Source of the DNA: Maribacter spongiicola
GTDB taxonomy: Bacteria; Bacteroidota; Bacteroidia; Flavobacteriales; Flavobacteriaceae
DNA length: 64,000 bases
Assembly (NCBI RefSeq): GCF_004364165.1
Contig: NZ_SOAY01000010.1
Span: 647,098 to 711,097 of the forward strand
Direction: 5' to 3'
Shown: positions 44,836-52,977 of the stretch, piece by piece
Layout of the letters: each line of letters opens with the position of its first letter
How positions within the stretch are numbered: position 1 is the first letter of the stretch
The notes under the pieces: model-generated
What the model saw: the letters and a program-made list of their open reading frames with translations, nothing else
What the model was told of the DNA's origin: nothing
Databases searched by the model: none
Translations under genes and position numbers: made by a program

Positions 44836-45456
44836 TTAGTTGGTGCATTTTAAATTTGTGAAGGCAAGTTTTCTATCCAATAAAGGGCAAATGCCTGAAC
44901 CCGCATTCTCTATATGATGTAATCTCATTTATGTACGTTTTTTATTTTACACAAAAGAGTTATAATCAATGCGTTTTCTATCAAAAACTAACGAGCATTT
45001 AATTTCTTAGTAGAAAACCAACATATGGAGAATTAGTTGAGCTTCATTGATAGTAATCTTGTTTTCATTTAAATTATTTTTAGGTTGAAAAAAAGTAGTA
45101 AGCACTGCTTTTCCCAAAAGCTGGCTTACGCGTTCAAAAAAGAGATACCGTCTTACATAGGTTAAATTAGGTAAGTTAAATGTAGGATAAAAAAGAATTG
45201 AAAAAACAAAATTTTTATTATTATTTTATTATTTATATTATTGATTTTCAGCTATTTAATAGTTATATAATGATTTAAAATTAAACGGTACTTGTAATTT
45301 ATAGTCAAGCAATTGTCTTTATTCCAGTAATTTTGTAGGAAATTTCTATAACGTAAAATATTTGCTATAATTCCCATATTACTGGTTATAATCAATTGCA
45401 TTAATAGGCAAATCTAAAGCAACCAATATTGAAACTACATGTCCACGATCTGTTAG
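44836..45456. other. A+T-rich non-coding region
   Basis: Nothing recognisable on either strand; 45200-45300 is almost only A and T. The promoter of the beta-barrel operon should be at its left end. Confidence 0.55.
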
Positions 45457-45669
45457 TTAAAAGTCCTTGAGTATTTTTATCTTTTCAATTGTTGCGGCAA
45501 GAATAACCCTTAATCCTCCAACTATTTCACGCAAAACATGTGCCTGTAGTTGTGATTTGAATTTGAAGGATTTGTTATGAAGAATGCTCAATGCATTCAT
45601 ATAAAGGGATGATATCTTTTCTCCAATACTTTTTAAACCGCTATATACATATATTCTGTTGGTTTTCAT
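45457..45669 (-). CDS. short ORF, possible N-terminal remnant of a larger protein
   Basis: 70 residues (MKTNRIYVYSGLKSIGEKIS .. QAHVLREIVGGLRVILAAT). The segment around LQAHVLREIVGGLR resembles the start of large accessory-island proteins with a helical N-terminus, which would make this a truncated remnant. No second domain follows. Could also be non-coding. Doubtful. Confidence 0.3.
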   Translation of the reverse strand: MKTNRIYVYSGLKSIGEKISSLYMNALSILHNKSFKFKSQLQAHVLREIVGGLRVILAATIEKIKILKDF

Positions 45670-45735
45670 TAATTTCCATGTATCGGAATTAGTATAAATT
45701 GTGCGTTAGCATTATAAATTCTTAATAACTCAATA

Positions 45736-46713
45736 CTAAAAAGTAACAATCCAAGTAATCGTTCGCAATCGTTCTCCCACTTTCATAATCGTCATCAAAA
45801 TATCCTCCTCATTTGGCAACTCCCCATAAACCAAAAACTTAAAGTCATTCTGATAGGTATCTTTAAGCTTATTCCACGTTTCTTCAGGTTTTTTAAAAAT
45901 TAGGGCTTCTTTGGGATGGTATTGTAACCAGTCATTATTGTTCTTAAAACTTTGCACATCGTCATGTGCTACTTTTAGCAGCATACTATCAAAAACATCC
46001 GAAGAGAAAAACGCCTGAATCGTATCATCTTTTAGTAGCTGATGAATATCATATATATGCCTGATTTTTGCATTCAAGTCTACAATAGGGGTTTTGGTGT
46101 GTGAAAACCGAACCAAACTCATTATTTTTTCACAAAATGTTCTTCTGGAATCCAACACAAGAGCCTCAAAAGGCAATAGTGCATATTCTTCAGCGATGCT
46201 TGTTTGGTTGGTAGCCATCATCATATCAAAGATATAGGTATTCAGGACTCTCTTAGAATAAGGTTCAAAGTAGCCGAGCCATGTCGCCTCTATGATAATT
46301 ACATCCCTTACTTGTCCATAAGTACCTTTGAAAATCTTGGGATAGTTATACGCTATTTTCCGAATCATCCCCAATTTATTGGTAATTCCTTCCATAGCTA
46401 CTTCGGTAAACGGTGCGGTTATTTCCCTTGTTATTTTTTTGAGTTTGTTTTTTAATTGATTCCCTGTTTCTTCTTCTCTTCGCAAAACGACCAAGTCAAT
46501 ATCCTCAGAAAAACGGTCGATGTACGTGTAACACTTTGATAAGACCGTACCTCCCTTGAATATAACTTCATTTTTAATGGCACTTTCATAAATGAGTTTT
46601 AGAGCATAACATACCCAATAGTCCTTTTCGATGTAGATATCTGAAATATCCATCCGCTGTGCGGTTGCTTGTACCGCTTGTCTGAAAAGTTCTTCGTTTT
46701 CGTGCAACTTCAT
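45736..46713 (-). CDS. AbiEii/AbiGii-type nucleotidyltransferase toxin
   Basis: 325 residues of the DUF1814 nucleotidyltransferase family. GGTVLSK (54-60) and RFSEDIDL (67-74) form the catalytic GGT/S..DxD-like core, followed by IIEATWLGYFEPY and a helical C-terminus. Type IV toxin-antitoxin/abortive-infection toxins of this family modify tRNA 3' ends or other RNAs. Its start overlaps the antitoxin stop by 4 bp (ATGA). Complete, no damage. Confidence 0.88.
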   Translation of the reverse strand: MKLHENEELFRQAVQATAQRMDISDIYIEKDYWVCYALKLIYESAIKNEVIFKGGTVLSKCYTYIDRFSEDIDLVVLRREEETGNQLKNKLKKITREITAPFTEVAMEGITNKLGMIRKIAYNYPKIFKGTYGQVRDVIIIEATWLGYFEPYSKRVLNTYIFDMMMATNQTSIAEEYALLPFEALVLDSRRTFCEKIMSLVRFSHTKTPIVDLNAKIRHIYDIHQLLKDDTIQAFFSSDVFDSMLLKVAHDDVQSFKNNNDWLQYHPKEALIFKKPEETWNKLKDTYQNDFKFLVYGELPNEEDILMTIMKVGERLRTITWIVTF

Positions 46714-47441
46714 TTTATATTCCAGTATTTAGCATTTGACAACACCTTTTCAGAAATACCAAGATTATAAACCGTTATGGGGTTTAAGGAATCTTGAAGG
46801 TTTCTTATTTCAGCCGCTGTCTTACAATCAATTTCCCTTAGCAGCGCACCTAATAATGCTCTTGTTGCTGGGGAATATTTAAAAGCCAATTTTATGATTC
46901 TTTTTTGTTCGCTACTATTCAGTTCGCGCAACAATGCCATAAATCGGATGCAGCTTTTAGCAATATTGGTATCGGGTATTTTCTTTACGTAACGCATGGC
47001 ATCCAATAATCGCAATAGCGGAATGTTTTCTTTATTGATCGTATTCTTTTGTTTAATGAACGAAATTCTAAAACGACCTCTTTTAAAGGATGGTCTTATT
47101 TCCCGCTTACCAATTTGTATTGTATTGCTTACTTGTGTGGTAAGCCCTAGGGAATTATAAACGCTATACCCCGTAATGTACCCCACAAGTTTGCCGTCTT
47201 CTTCCAATAAATCTTTTACAATTTGATTCTGGTCAGGTAACAAAGTACCGAATACTGTTTCTTGGGGTTTATAGTATTTGCCTTTGGATAATTTATTAAT
47301 CTTCCCCGAAGTGGCCATTCGATTAAGATGTTTGATTACGGCTTCCCTTTTGGCCACCTCATTCATAAAATCTATATAGGTGAATACATACCCCTTGGGC
47401 AACTTATTAATCTTATCTTCAATGTATTCAGAGGTTTTCAT
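46710..47441 (-). CDS. AbiEi-type antitoxin/transcriptional regulator (DUF6088)
   Basis: 243 residues: winged-helix N-terminus (LPKGYVFTYIDFMNEVAKREAV split over helix-turn-helix, then KLSKGKYYKP) and a C-terminal antitoxin domain (GYITGYSVYNSLGLTTQ, IGKREIRPSFKRGRF). It precedes and overlaps the toxin gene, as in abiE-type modules where the regulator represses its own promoter at inverted repeats. A matching inverted repeat is at 47468-47505. Confidence 0.85.
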   Translation of the reverse strand: MKTSEYIEDKINKLPKGYVFTYIDFMNEVAKREAVIKHLNRMATSGKINKLSKGKYYKPQETVFGTLLPDQNQIVKDLLEEDGKLVGYITGYSVYNSLGLTTQVSNTIQIGKREIRPSFKRGRFRISFIKQKNTINKENIPLLRLLDAMRYVKKIPDTNIAKSCIRFMALLRELNSSEQKRIIKLAFKYSPATRALLGALLREIDCKTAAEIRNLQDSLNPITVYNLGISEKVLSNAKYWNIK

Positions 47442-47456
47442 TGGAAATTGTTTCTA

Positions 47457-47464
47457 CAAAGATA
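47457..47464 (-). promoter_or_regulatory. putative -7 element of the AbiE operon
   Basis: TATCTTTG on the minus strand, 15 bases upstream of the antitoxin ATG; matches TAnnTTTG. Confidence 0.6.
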
Positions 47465-47467
47465 TTT

Positions 47468-47505
47468 AAAATGTCCAGTTTATTTATTAAAAAACTGGAC
47501 ATTTT
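47468..47505. promoter_or_regulatory. inverted repeat over the AbiE promoter (operator candidate)
   Basis: 14-bp arms AAAATGTCCAGTTT and its complement (47468-47481, 47492-47505) with a 10-base spacer, directly upstream of the -7 element, where a repressor would block transcription. Confidence 0.65.
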
Positions 47506-47541
47506 TTAATAAGCTCTAATAACTTTATTTGCATTGTTTCA

Positions 47542-47594
47542 TAGGTCACTGTACCTTGCGAGAAGTAAAGTCTCTCGCAAGGTACAGTGACCTA
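47542..47594. repeat. 22-bp perfect inverted repeat, 9-base loop
   Basis: Arms 47542-47563 and 47573-47594, core GGTCACTGTACCTTGCGAGA. No T-run follows on either strand, so it does not look like a terminator. Could be a regulator site, an IS/MITE footprint, or an origin structure. Confidence 0.8.
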
Positions 47595-47668
47595 ACGTTG
47601 TTCTAAAAGTATCAATCTACCTATTCAATTATTTACCTTCTTATACAAAGTTTAAAAGACCAACAAGA

Positions 47669-47692
47669 CAAGTTTTTTGCGCAAAAAACTTG
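47669..47692. repeat. 24-bp perfect palindrome
   Basis: Fully symmetric sequence with core TTTTTTGCGCAAAAAA, no loop. Typical size for a dimeric DNA-binding protein site. Confidence 0.8.
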
Positions 47693-47871
47693 ACATTTAA
47701 AACTAAATTATAATTCTTAACCTTATTTGACAGCTCTACTATTATTATTGTTGGCTATCCGCTAAAGTCAACATATATATGCGTACTAACTTATTTGACC
47801 GTTATTTGATAATGAATATAATTATCAGTTTGTAGAGGGCATCCGTCATATAACCCCATGTTCCTGCGTAA

Positions 47872-47947
47872 GTTGAAAAACCTGAGGTTTTCCAACAGCC
47901 TCGGCACCGCGCATAACAGCATGGAGCGTAAAAAAAACGCTCCATGC
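47872..47947 (-). terminator. two hairpins downstream of the integrase gene
   Basis: GCATGGAGCGT/ACGCTCCATGC at 47919-47929/47937-47947 (T-rich loop on the minus strand) lies 34 bases after the integrase stop; a second hairpin GTTGAAAAACC/GGTTTTCCAAC is at 47872-47882/47886-47896. Probable transcription end of int, though the T-run is in the loop. Confidence 0.55.
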
Positions 47948-47981
47948 CCTTATCTTGCCAGCGCTCGATTACTGCTCATAA

Positions 47982-49043
47982 TTAAACAATCTCTAAAGCT
48001 GGAAGATTATCAATGGCCTCATCTTGTAGCTTGTTGATGAAGTTCAAATATTTTAAGGTGCTTTTGGTAGAGCTATGTCCCATGGCATCGGCAACCGTTT
48101 TTAGGTTTGCGCCATTCATAAGCAGCAAACAAGCAAAGGTATGTCTGGCGCAATAGAAAGTAATATGTTTATTGATTTCCGCTCGTTGAACCCAATAACC
48201 GATCGTTTTATTCAGGCCATTTATACTAATATGTTGAACATTAAAAATAAAATCGTTCTTCCTTCCGGGCATTCCGATTATGGCAAGAGCCGTTTGGTTC
48301 AATCGATTGTTTATCAGTTCTCCAGTCTTTTTCCTATGAGTAATTAGGCGACTTTTATTGATATTCCCCCAAGTTAACTCTCTAGTTTCGGCAAAACCTA
48401 ACGAAGTATAACAAGCGAACAAGAAGGCTTTCTTTACTTCTTTATTGCCACAACGTGTATTGGCCATTTTCTGTAATTCCTCACCATCGAGCACTTGCTT
48501 CCTCAACGTATCGTCTTTGTGAGGATTTGAGAACCGAATATCTTCCGTAGGCATCACTTTTATGTACCCTTGTATTTTAGCTGACTTTAAAACTTTCTTG
48601 AATCTTGTAAAGTAGTTATGAGCCGTTTCTCCTGCAAGTCCTGAACTATGGATCAGATAATCTTTATAGGTTTCCATTATGGAAGGAGTTATCTGAGAAA
48701 TTTTCAATCTAGGGTTGTCAATAGCCAATTTGAATTTTGCGACCGCATTGGCCACAATACGAACATCCTTAAACTTATACGTATTGATGAAGTGCTCAGC
48801 AAACAAAAAGAAGTTTTGATTTTTTAAATGCTGTGGTATGTGACCTGTTTCATCGGATAGTATTTCCAATTCACGATTTGCCCTTAATCTGTCAGCCAAC
48901 CTTTTCTTTTCATTTCGGTCAGCGTCTTTTGGCGACAATCTGATTTTGAGAAATTCTCGCCATCGTTCTCCATTATGGTGTATATCCAAATACAAACTTT
49001 TTTCTCCTGATTTTAGTTTTCTACTTCTTAATTGTACAGACAT
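47982..49043 (-). CDS. int: tyrosine recombinase/integrase of the element
   Basis: 353 residues: arm-binding N-terminus (SLYLDIHHNGERWREFL), SAM-like core-binding domain (about 80-175) and catalytic domain. Visible: R300 of the HxxR box (YCARHTFA), K238/K239, H323 (MGHSS) and nucleophile Y332 (TLKYLNF). Two box positions differ: the first Arg of the TGLR box is Gly216 (YTSLGFAETREL), with R221 nearby, and the first His of HxxR is Tyr297. Some Bacteroidota integrases such as IntDOT also lack the usual first Arg. Reads inward from the right end, 134 bases from attR. The repeat at 49045-49069 lies directly at its start. Confidence 0.93.
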   Translation of the reverse strand: MSVQLRSRKLKSGEKSLYLDIHHNGERWREFLKIRLSPKDADRNEKKRLADRLRANRELEILSDETGHIPQHLKNQNFFLFAEHFINTYKFKDVRIVANAVAKFKLAIDNPRLKISQITPSIMETYKDYLIHSSGLAGETAHNYFTRFKKVLKSAKIQGYIKVMPTEDIRFSNPHKDDTLRKQVLDGEELQKMANTRCGNKEVKKAFLFACYTSLGFAETRELTWGNINKSRLITHRKKTGELINNRLNQTALAIIGMPGRKNDFIFNVQHISINGLNKTIGYWVQRAEINKHITFYCARHTFACLLLMNGANLKTVADAMGHSSTKSTLKYLNFINKLQDEAIDNLPALEIV

Positions 49044-49044
49044 A

Positions 49045-49069
49045 AAAGTGACGGTTGAGTGACGGTTTT
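49045..49069 (+). repeat. candidate integrase arm-site repeat, right copy
   Basis: Same orientation and 23/25 identity with 34125-34149. It ends 1 base upstream of the int start codon, so binding here would also shut int expression. Confidence 0.6.
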
Positions 49070-49176
49070 CATCTAAAAATAGGAAATAAAAGGAAAACGA
49101 AGCAAATTTTTAACATTTTAAATATCTGATTTACAGTCATTTGGTCTTATATGGTTTCATTTGATATGAAATGAAT

Positions 49177-49193
49177 ATTCCCGCCTCGAGTAC
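49177..49193 (+). repeat. attR: 17-bp direct repeat
   Basis: Perfect copy of 34062-34078, preceded by A+T-rich element sequence rather than tRNA sequence. Marks the right end of the element. Confidence 0.9.
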
Positions 49194-49196
49194 GAC

Positions 49197-49238
49197 AAAA
49201 GCCCTAATAATCTTACTAATTAGATTGTTAGGGCTTTT
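49197..49238 (+). terminator. original tRNA-Leu terminator, displaced by the insertion
   Basis: 17-bp stem with one wobble (AAAAGCCCTAATAATCT) and a T-run, starting 4 bases after attR, where it would directly follow the tRNA without the element. Confidence 0.85.
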
Positions 49239-49285
49239 TGTATTATATATGGATATTAATAAGTAAACATTTTATGTAATAAGTT

Positions 49286-50161
49286 ATGTTTAAGCTATTT
49301 TCGCAAAAAAAATCACCTACCCTTAGTTTTAGATTTATAACTGGAGATTTAATGTTTGCAATAAGAATGATAAATTTTTTAAAAAAGTACGAAATATGGA
49401 TTTTTTTAGCACTCGCGCCTTTACTTAATTTTGTAATTACTTACTTGAAAAGTAGAGGACTGATAGATTTCTTTCCTTATACCAATGGTCGCTTTTATGC
49501 ACTGATGTTCTTATTGCTTTTTATTGTAAAAATCACAAAAGGTACTGATGGAATAAAGAATTTATTTAGACCTATGCTAATTTGGAAAGTGCACCCAAAA
49601 TGGTATCTATTTGGGCTACTATTTGCATTTTCAATAGGTTTACTAACCTTATCAATTGTAGCTTTCTATAATGGAGATATGTCTATTCTTGATTTTGAGA
49701 TCTATATACCTACATTAAAATTCACATTGTTCTTACTCTCTTGGGCATTTCTAGGTGAAGTGGTATGGATCGGCTATGCTGTGCGTGAACTATCAAAAAT
49801 TATTAAACCATTTTATGCCAGCTTAATTATTGGTTTCGTATGGTCGTTATGGTGGCTACCTTCGGTTTTTATAAATGTAGGAGTAATAGAAAATTTGCCG
49901 GTATGGCCATTATTTTTAAATATGATGGGGGCTGCAGGTATGTGTACTATAGTGTATGCAAAAACGAAAAGCGGACTTTGTGTTTTGGTCATACAGTCTA
50001 TGCTAAATATGTCGCTGGTAATGCTACCGATTTCACCAGATGCAGGTGACAATACCTATCCTATTTTTGCGGTTCTTTATTTTCTGATCATGTTGATTTT
50101 TATGTACTTTATGCCGCCAAAAATAAATGAGGCAAGTAAAGAACTAAAAAGTGTGTACTAA
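49286..50161 (+). CDS. CPBP-like membrane protein without catalytic residues
   Basis: 291 residues, about seven to eight transmembrane segments. It has the CPBP/Abi (CAAX protease-related) layout: motif 1 region FLGEVVWIGYAVREL, motif 2 region FVWSLWWLPSVF, motif 3 region VLVIQSMLN. The catalytic residues are lost: EExxxR reads EVVWIG, the motif 2 His is Trp, and the motif 3 His is Gln. Probably a non-proteolytic homologue. An alternative start is the internal Met near residue 23. Lies directly outside the element, so it may be chromosomal. Confidence 0.7.
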   Translation: MFKLFSQKKSPTLSFRFITGDLMFAIRMINFLKKYEIWIFLALAPLLNFVITYLKSRGLIDFFPYTNGRFYALMFLLLFIVKITKGTDGIKNLFRPMLIWKVHPKWYLFGLLFAFSIGLLTLSIVAFYNGDMSILDFEIYIPTLKFTLFLLSWAFLGEVVWIGYAVRELSKIIKPFYASLIIGFVWSLWWLPSVFINVGVIENLPVWPLFLNMMGAAGMCTIVYAKTKSGLCVLVIQSMLNMSLVMLPISPDAGDNTYPIFAVLYFLIMLIFMYFMPPKINEASKELKSVY

Positions 50162-50178
50162 TTAAAATAGGTTTTAAA

Positions 50179-51219
50179 CTATTCTACAGCATTATAAGCA
50201 CTTGTTTTTACTGTAGTTTTTCTAGTTTCGTTAGCCTTTAATTGATGCATGATACTACTAGCTAAAAATTTAGCCAAATTTACGGGTACTGCATTACCGA
50301 TCATTTTATAGCCTGCCGCTACTTTTTTGTAGTGGAAGGTGAAATCATTGGGGAATGTTTGTATTCTGGCACATTCTCGAACGCTTAATCTTCTGTAAAG
50401 ATTCTCCTTTCCTGGTACGAATACTCGAACATCTTTTTCAATAAGCTTCATCCTTGGTGCTTGCGGATGTATCGGCGCATGTCTACCACCTGCTTGTATG
50501 GTAAATGATTGTTCGTCCCAATTACGAACACGATTTCTTGACATATACATGGTAGAAAAACCACCAATCATATACTCGTGATTGGGAATAGAACACTTTT
50601 TGCCGTTCGTATTATTGAATTCTAGCGCAGGTATTGCCGTATCCTTTAAGTCTGAAATAGCTGTTTCAAGCGTTATTTTAGGAAAAGTCTCGGTCGGGAA
50701 TTCATATTTGAAATTCAGGTCTTTTCTAATGCCTATAAAGAACACTCGTTTTCTGTCTTGGGGTACATTATAGTCAGACGCATTCAGCATCTTAAACGAA
50801 AGGTCATAACCTATACCGGCATTTTTTAAAAGATTCTTTATACCATCAAGTGCCTCGCTATGTTTACCAATAAGCATTCCGCTTACGTTTTCGGCTAAGA
50901 AGAATTTAGGTTGTTTGGCTTCCAGTATTCTAATAAAATCATAGAATAACTGTCCTCTTTTATCTTGAATACCTCTTGCTGCACCGGCTGCACTCCAGCT
51001 TTGACATGGCGGTCCACCAATGATTCCGTCACAATCGGGTACATCATCTGCAGGTATATCTACAATACTTCTATTGTCGAATGTGGTATTGGGGTGATTC
51101 TTTTTATACGTTTCCCAAATATCCTTATCATATTCGTTTGCCCATATCACATTGAATCCGGCTTGTTCAAAACCAAGATCAAGTCCGCCTGCTCCAGCAA
51201 AAAAGGATACTACATTCAT
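50179..51219 (-). CDS. DNA (cytosine-5) methyltransferase
   Basis: 346 residues with motif I FAGAGGLDLG (7-16), catalytic Cys72 in GGPPCQSW (motif IV), ENV (110-112, motif VI), and the C-terminal RLSVRECARIQTFP and GNAVPVNLA segments. Transfers methyl groups to C5 of cytosine in a specific sequence. Complete. Its only plausible nuclease partner is the PLD-fold gene 152 bases upstream on the same strand. Confidence 0.93.
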   Translation of the reverse strand: MNVVSFFAGAGGLDLGFEQAGFNVIWANEYDKDIWETYKKNHPNTTFDNRSIVDIPADDVPDCDGIIGGPPCQSWSAAGAARGIQDKRGQLFYDFIRILEAKQPKFFLAENVSGMLIGKHSEALDGIKNLLKNAGIGYDLSFKMLNASDYNVPQDRKRVFFIGIRKDLNFKYEFPTETFPKITLETAISDLKDTAIPALEFNNTNGKKCSIPNHEYMIGGFSTMYMSRNRVRNWDEQSFTIQAGGRHAPIHPQAPRMKLIEKDVRVFVPGKENLYRRLSVRECARIQTFPNDFTFHYKKVAAGYKMIGNAVPVNLAKFLASSIMHQLKANETRKTTVKTSAYNAVE

Positions 51220-51371
51220 TTTCTTATGCTATTCTTTAATTTATTAGATGCTCTAAATGGGTTTTTAGAAAACATCACATAATCACAAAAATACATTTTA
51301 GAATTTCAAATTGCTTTTATAGCATAGTAAACTTATGAATCGATTTTCTATAGATGTAAGTCTACTTCTAA

Positions 51372-52706
51372 TTATTTCACCTTTATGGTTTCCTTCTTTT
51401 TAATTATTTCCTGTACATTTTTTTCGAATGCATTTACTGTATTTAGGTCTTTAATGGTAAGGTGCATGCCCACTTCGCAATGAATTCCCTCATAACTTAC
51501 ATCGGGCATATTTTTAAATTTAGAAATGTTGACATTATCTAAAAAGATGAACTGTGTGGGTGTAAAATTATAAGAACAATAAATGAGCATGTTGTCTATA
51601 ATAATAAATTTGGAATGCAGATGTTCATTGACGAAATACGATGTGTTCTTAGTAAGCATGAGCTCAGTATAAAATTTTTGAAAATTGCCGATGTTTGCCG
51701 GTCTTCTAAATTTTACCGTTTCATATTTTTTCTCATCTTCAGTGGTTGGTGCAAATGTTTGTGACAAACAAGTAACGGATATACCCTTGCTCGCCATGTC
51801 TAGCACAGCACCTAAAATACCACCTCTTGTTTCGTTTTTTTGAATTGTAGAATGATATTTAGCATTAAAGGTATAGTCGAAAGCGGCTAAATGTTGTGCG
51901 CAAATGACAATTCTATTTTTAGCAGCTAAAATGTATTTAGAGAGGGTAGTTTCTAATTGGTTAGCAGAATTATGATAAAAGGGAGCCGTAATTTGTATTT
52001 GTTCAGAGTTGTTGAATTCTATCTTTTTATAGGTATTGCACGTAGTGTTCAATGCTCCTTTAAATGCTTTAATCGGTATGGCGTTGCGGATAAGGTCGCT
52101 GAAGAATGCTCTGGCATTTGCTTCGTAATGTGGCTCGTTTTCAATACAGACCATAGATTCATATTTTACCAAATCTCTAACAGCCATATTAGAAGAGCTT
52201 AAAACTAAAGTATACCCGTTTTTCTTTTTTAGATAGGCAGATTTTATGTGTAACGAATAGGGGAGCGACCCTCTAGAAAATTTATTTACAAAGGCACTGC
52301 GTACATAAAGGTGGGAGAAGAAATACAAATTGAAATATGGATATTTCTCTGATCTGTACATCTCACCTAAAATTTCTCTTGCCAAAGCATATTTAGTGAA
52401 TTTTTTAGTGCTTTGTTCTTTAGTGTAAAGATGTTTTAGGTATTGTGGTTTTAAGCTGTCATACCCTTCTAAGGGTATGGTAATGACATTTACAATAATG
52501 CCAGCCTGCGATATTTCTTTAAGATAATTATGTAAATGTTTATTGTTATATAGATACCAGGAAACGTTGATTTCTTCAATGTCATTTTTTTGCTCTTCTA
52601 TTGTTTCTATAAATTTTTCAAGCAATAGTGGTGAGCCGCCTTGCTCATAAAAATCAAATCGATTTTTATAATTATCAGGTTCATCAAAGAAAGTTTTAAA
52701 TGGCAT
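51372..52706 (-). CDS. phospholipase D-fold protein with two HxK sites
   Basis: 444 residues. Two PLD-type half sites: HIK..(K) at 153-155 with SSSN at 170-173, and HSKFIIID (364-371) with SYNFT (378-382), the classical HxKx4D..SxN pattern in the second. No signal peptide or transmembrane segment. PLD-fold enzymes include restriction nucleases (BfiI/NgoFVII group) and phosphodiesterases. Being upstream of the C5 methyltransferase on the same strand, it may be the nuclease of a restriction-modification pair; a lipid or other phosphodiesterase role cannot be excluded. Confidence 0.7.
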   Translation of the reverse strand: MPFKTFFDEPDNYKNRFDFYEQGGSPLLLEKFIETIEEQKNDIEEINVSWYLYNNKHLHNYLKEISQAGIIVNVITIPLEGYDSLKPQYLKHLYTKEQSTKKFTKYALAREILGEMYRSEKYPYFNLYFFSHLYVRSAFVNKFSRGSLPYSLHIKSAYLKKKNGYTLVLSSSNMAVRDLVKYESMVCIENEPHYEANARAFFSDLIRNAIPIKAFKGALNTTCNTYKKIEFNNSEQIQITAPFYHNSANQLETTLSKYILAAKNRIVICAQHLAAFDYTFNAKYHSTIQKNETRGGILGAVLDMASKGISVTCLSQTFAPTTEDEKKYETVKFRRPANIGNFQKFYTELMLTKNTSYFVNEHLHSKFIIIDNMLIYCSYNFTPTQFIFLDNVNISKFKNMPDVSYEGIHCEVGMHLTIKDLNTVNAFEKNVQEIIKKKETIKVK

Positions 52707-52977
52707 TTATGCTGCTAATAATTAGGCTACCTAAATAGAGTTAGTTTTTTGACTGTGCTTAAAGATAGGCATCTGTTTGTTTTATGCGGTATATTTAAGA
52801 ATAATTGAAATGGTTAAAGTTGTATTATGAAATCTTCTTTTAGAGAACAAAAAGTGATTGATAATTTTTTAATAAAATAAATGGGCGCATCAATTTTAAT
52901 ACTACTTTCGGCCTTTATTTTCAAAAGTTAATGCATTGATTATTAGTGATAAAAAAGGCTATAGATTAAAATTATAA

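Larger units (their letters stand above)
47506..47981. other. palindrome-rich non-coding region between AbiE and integrase
   Basis: No gene seen. It contains a 22-bp perfect inverted repeat, a 24-bp palindrome and two hairpins listed separately. Confidence 0.7.
34062..49193. mobile_element. integrative mobilizable element in tRNA-Leu(CAA), about 15.1 kb
   Basis: Bounded by a perfect 17-bp repeat of the tRNA 3' end. Contains a tyrosine integrase next to the right end, HTH and primase-like replication or excision genes, MobC and MobB, and cargo. No type IV secretion genes are seen, so it is mobilizable rather than self-conjugative. The hydrolase and mob segments look richer in G+C than the flanking chromosome, whereas 41.5-48.0 kb is A+T-rich, so the element is a mosaic. 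Decayed genes (a toxin-antitoxin pair and an adhesin) suggest it is not recent. Confidence 0.9.
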
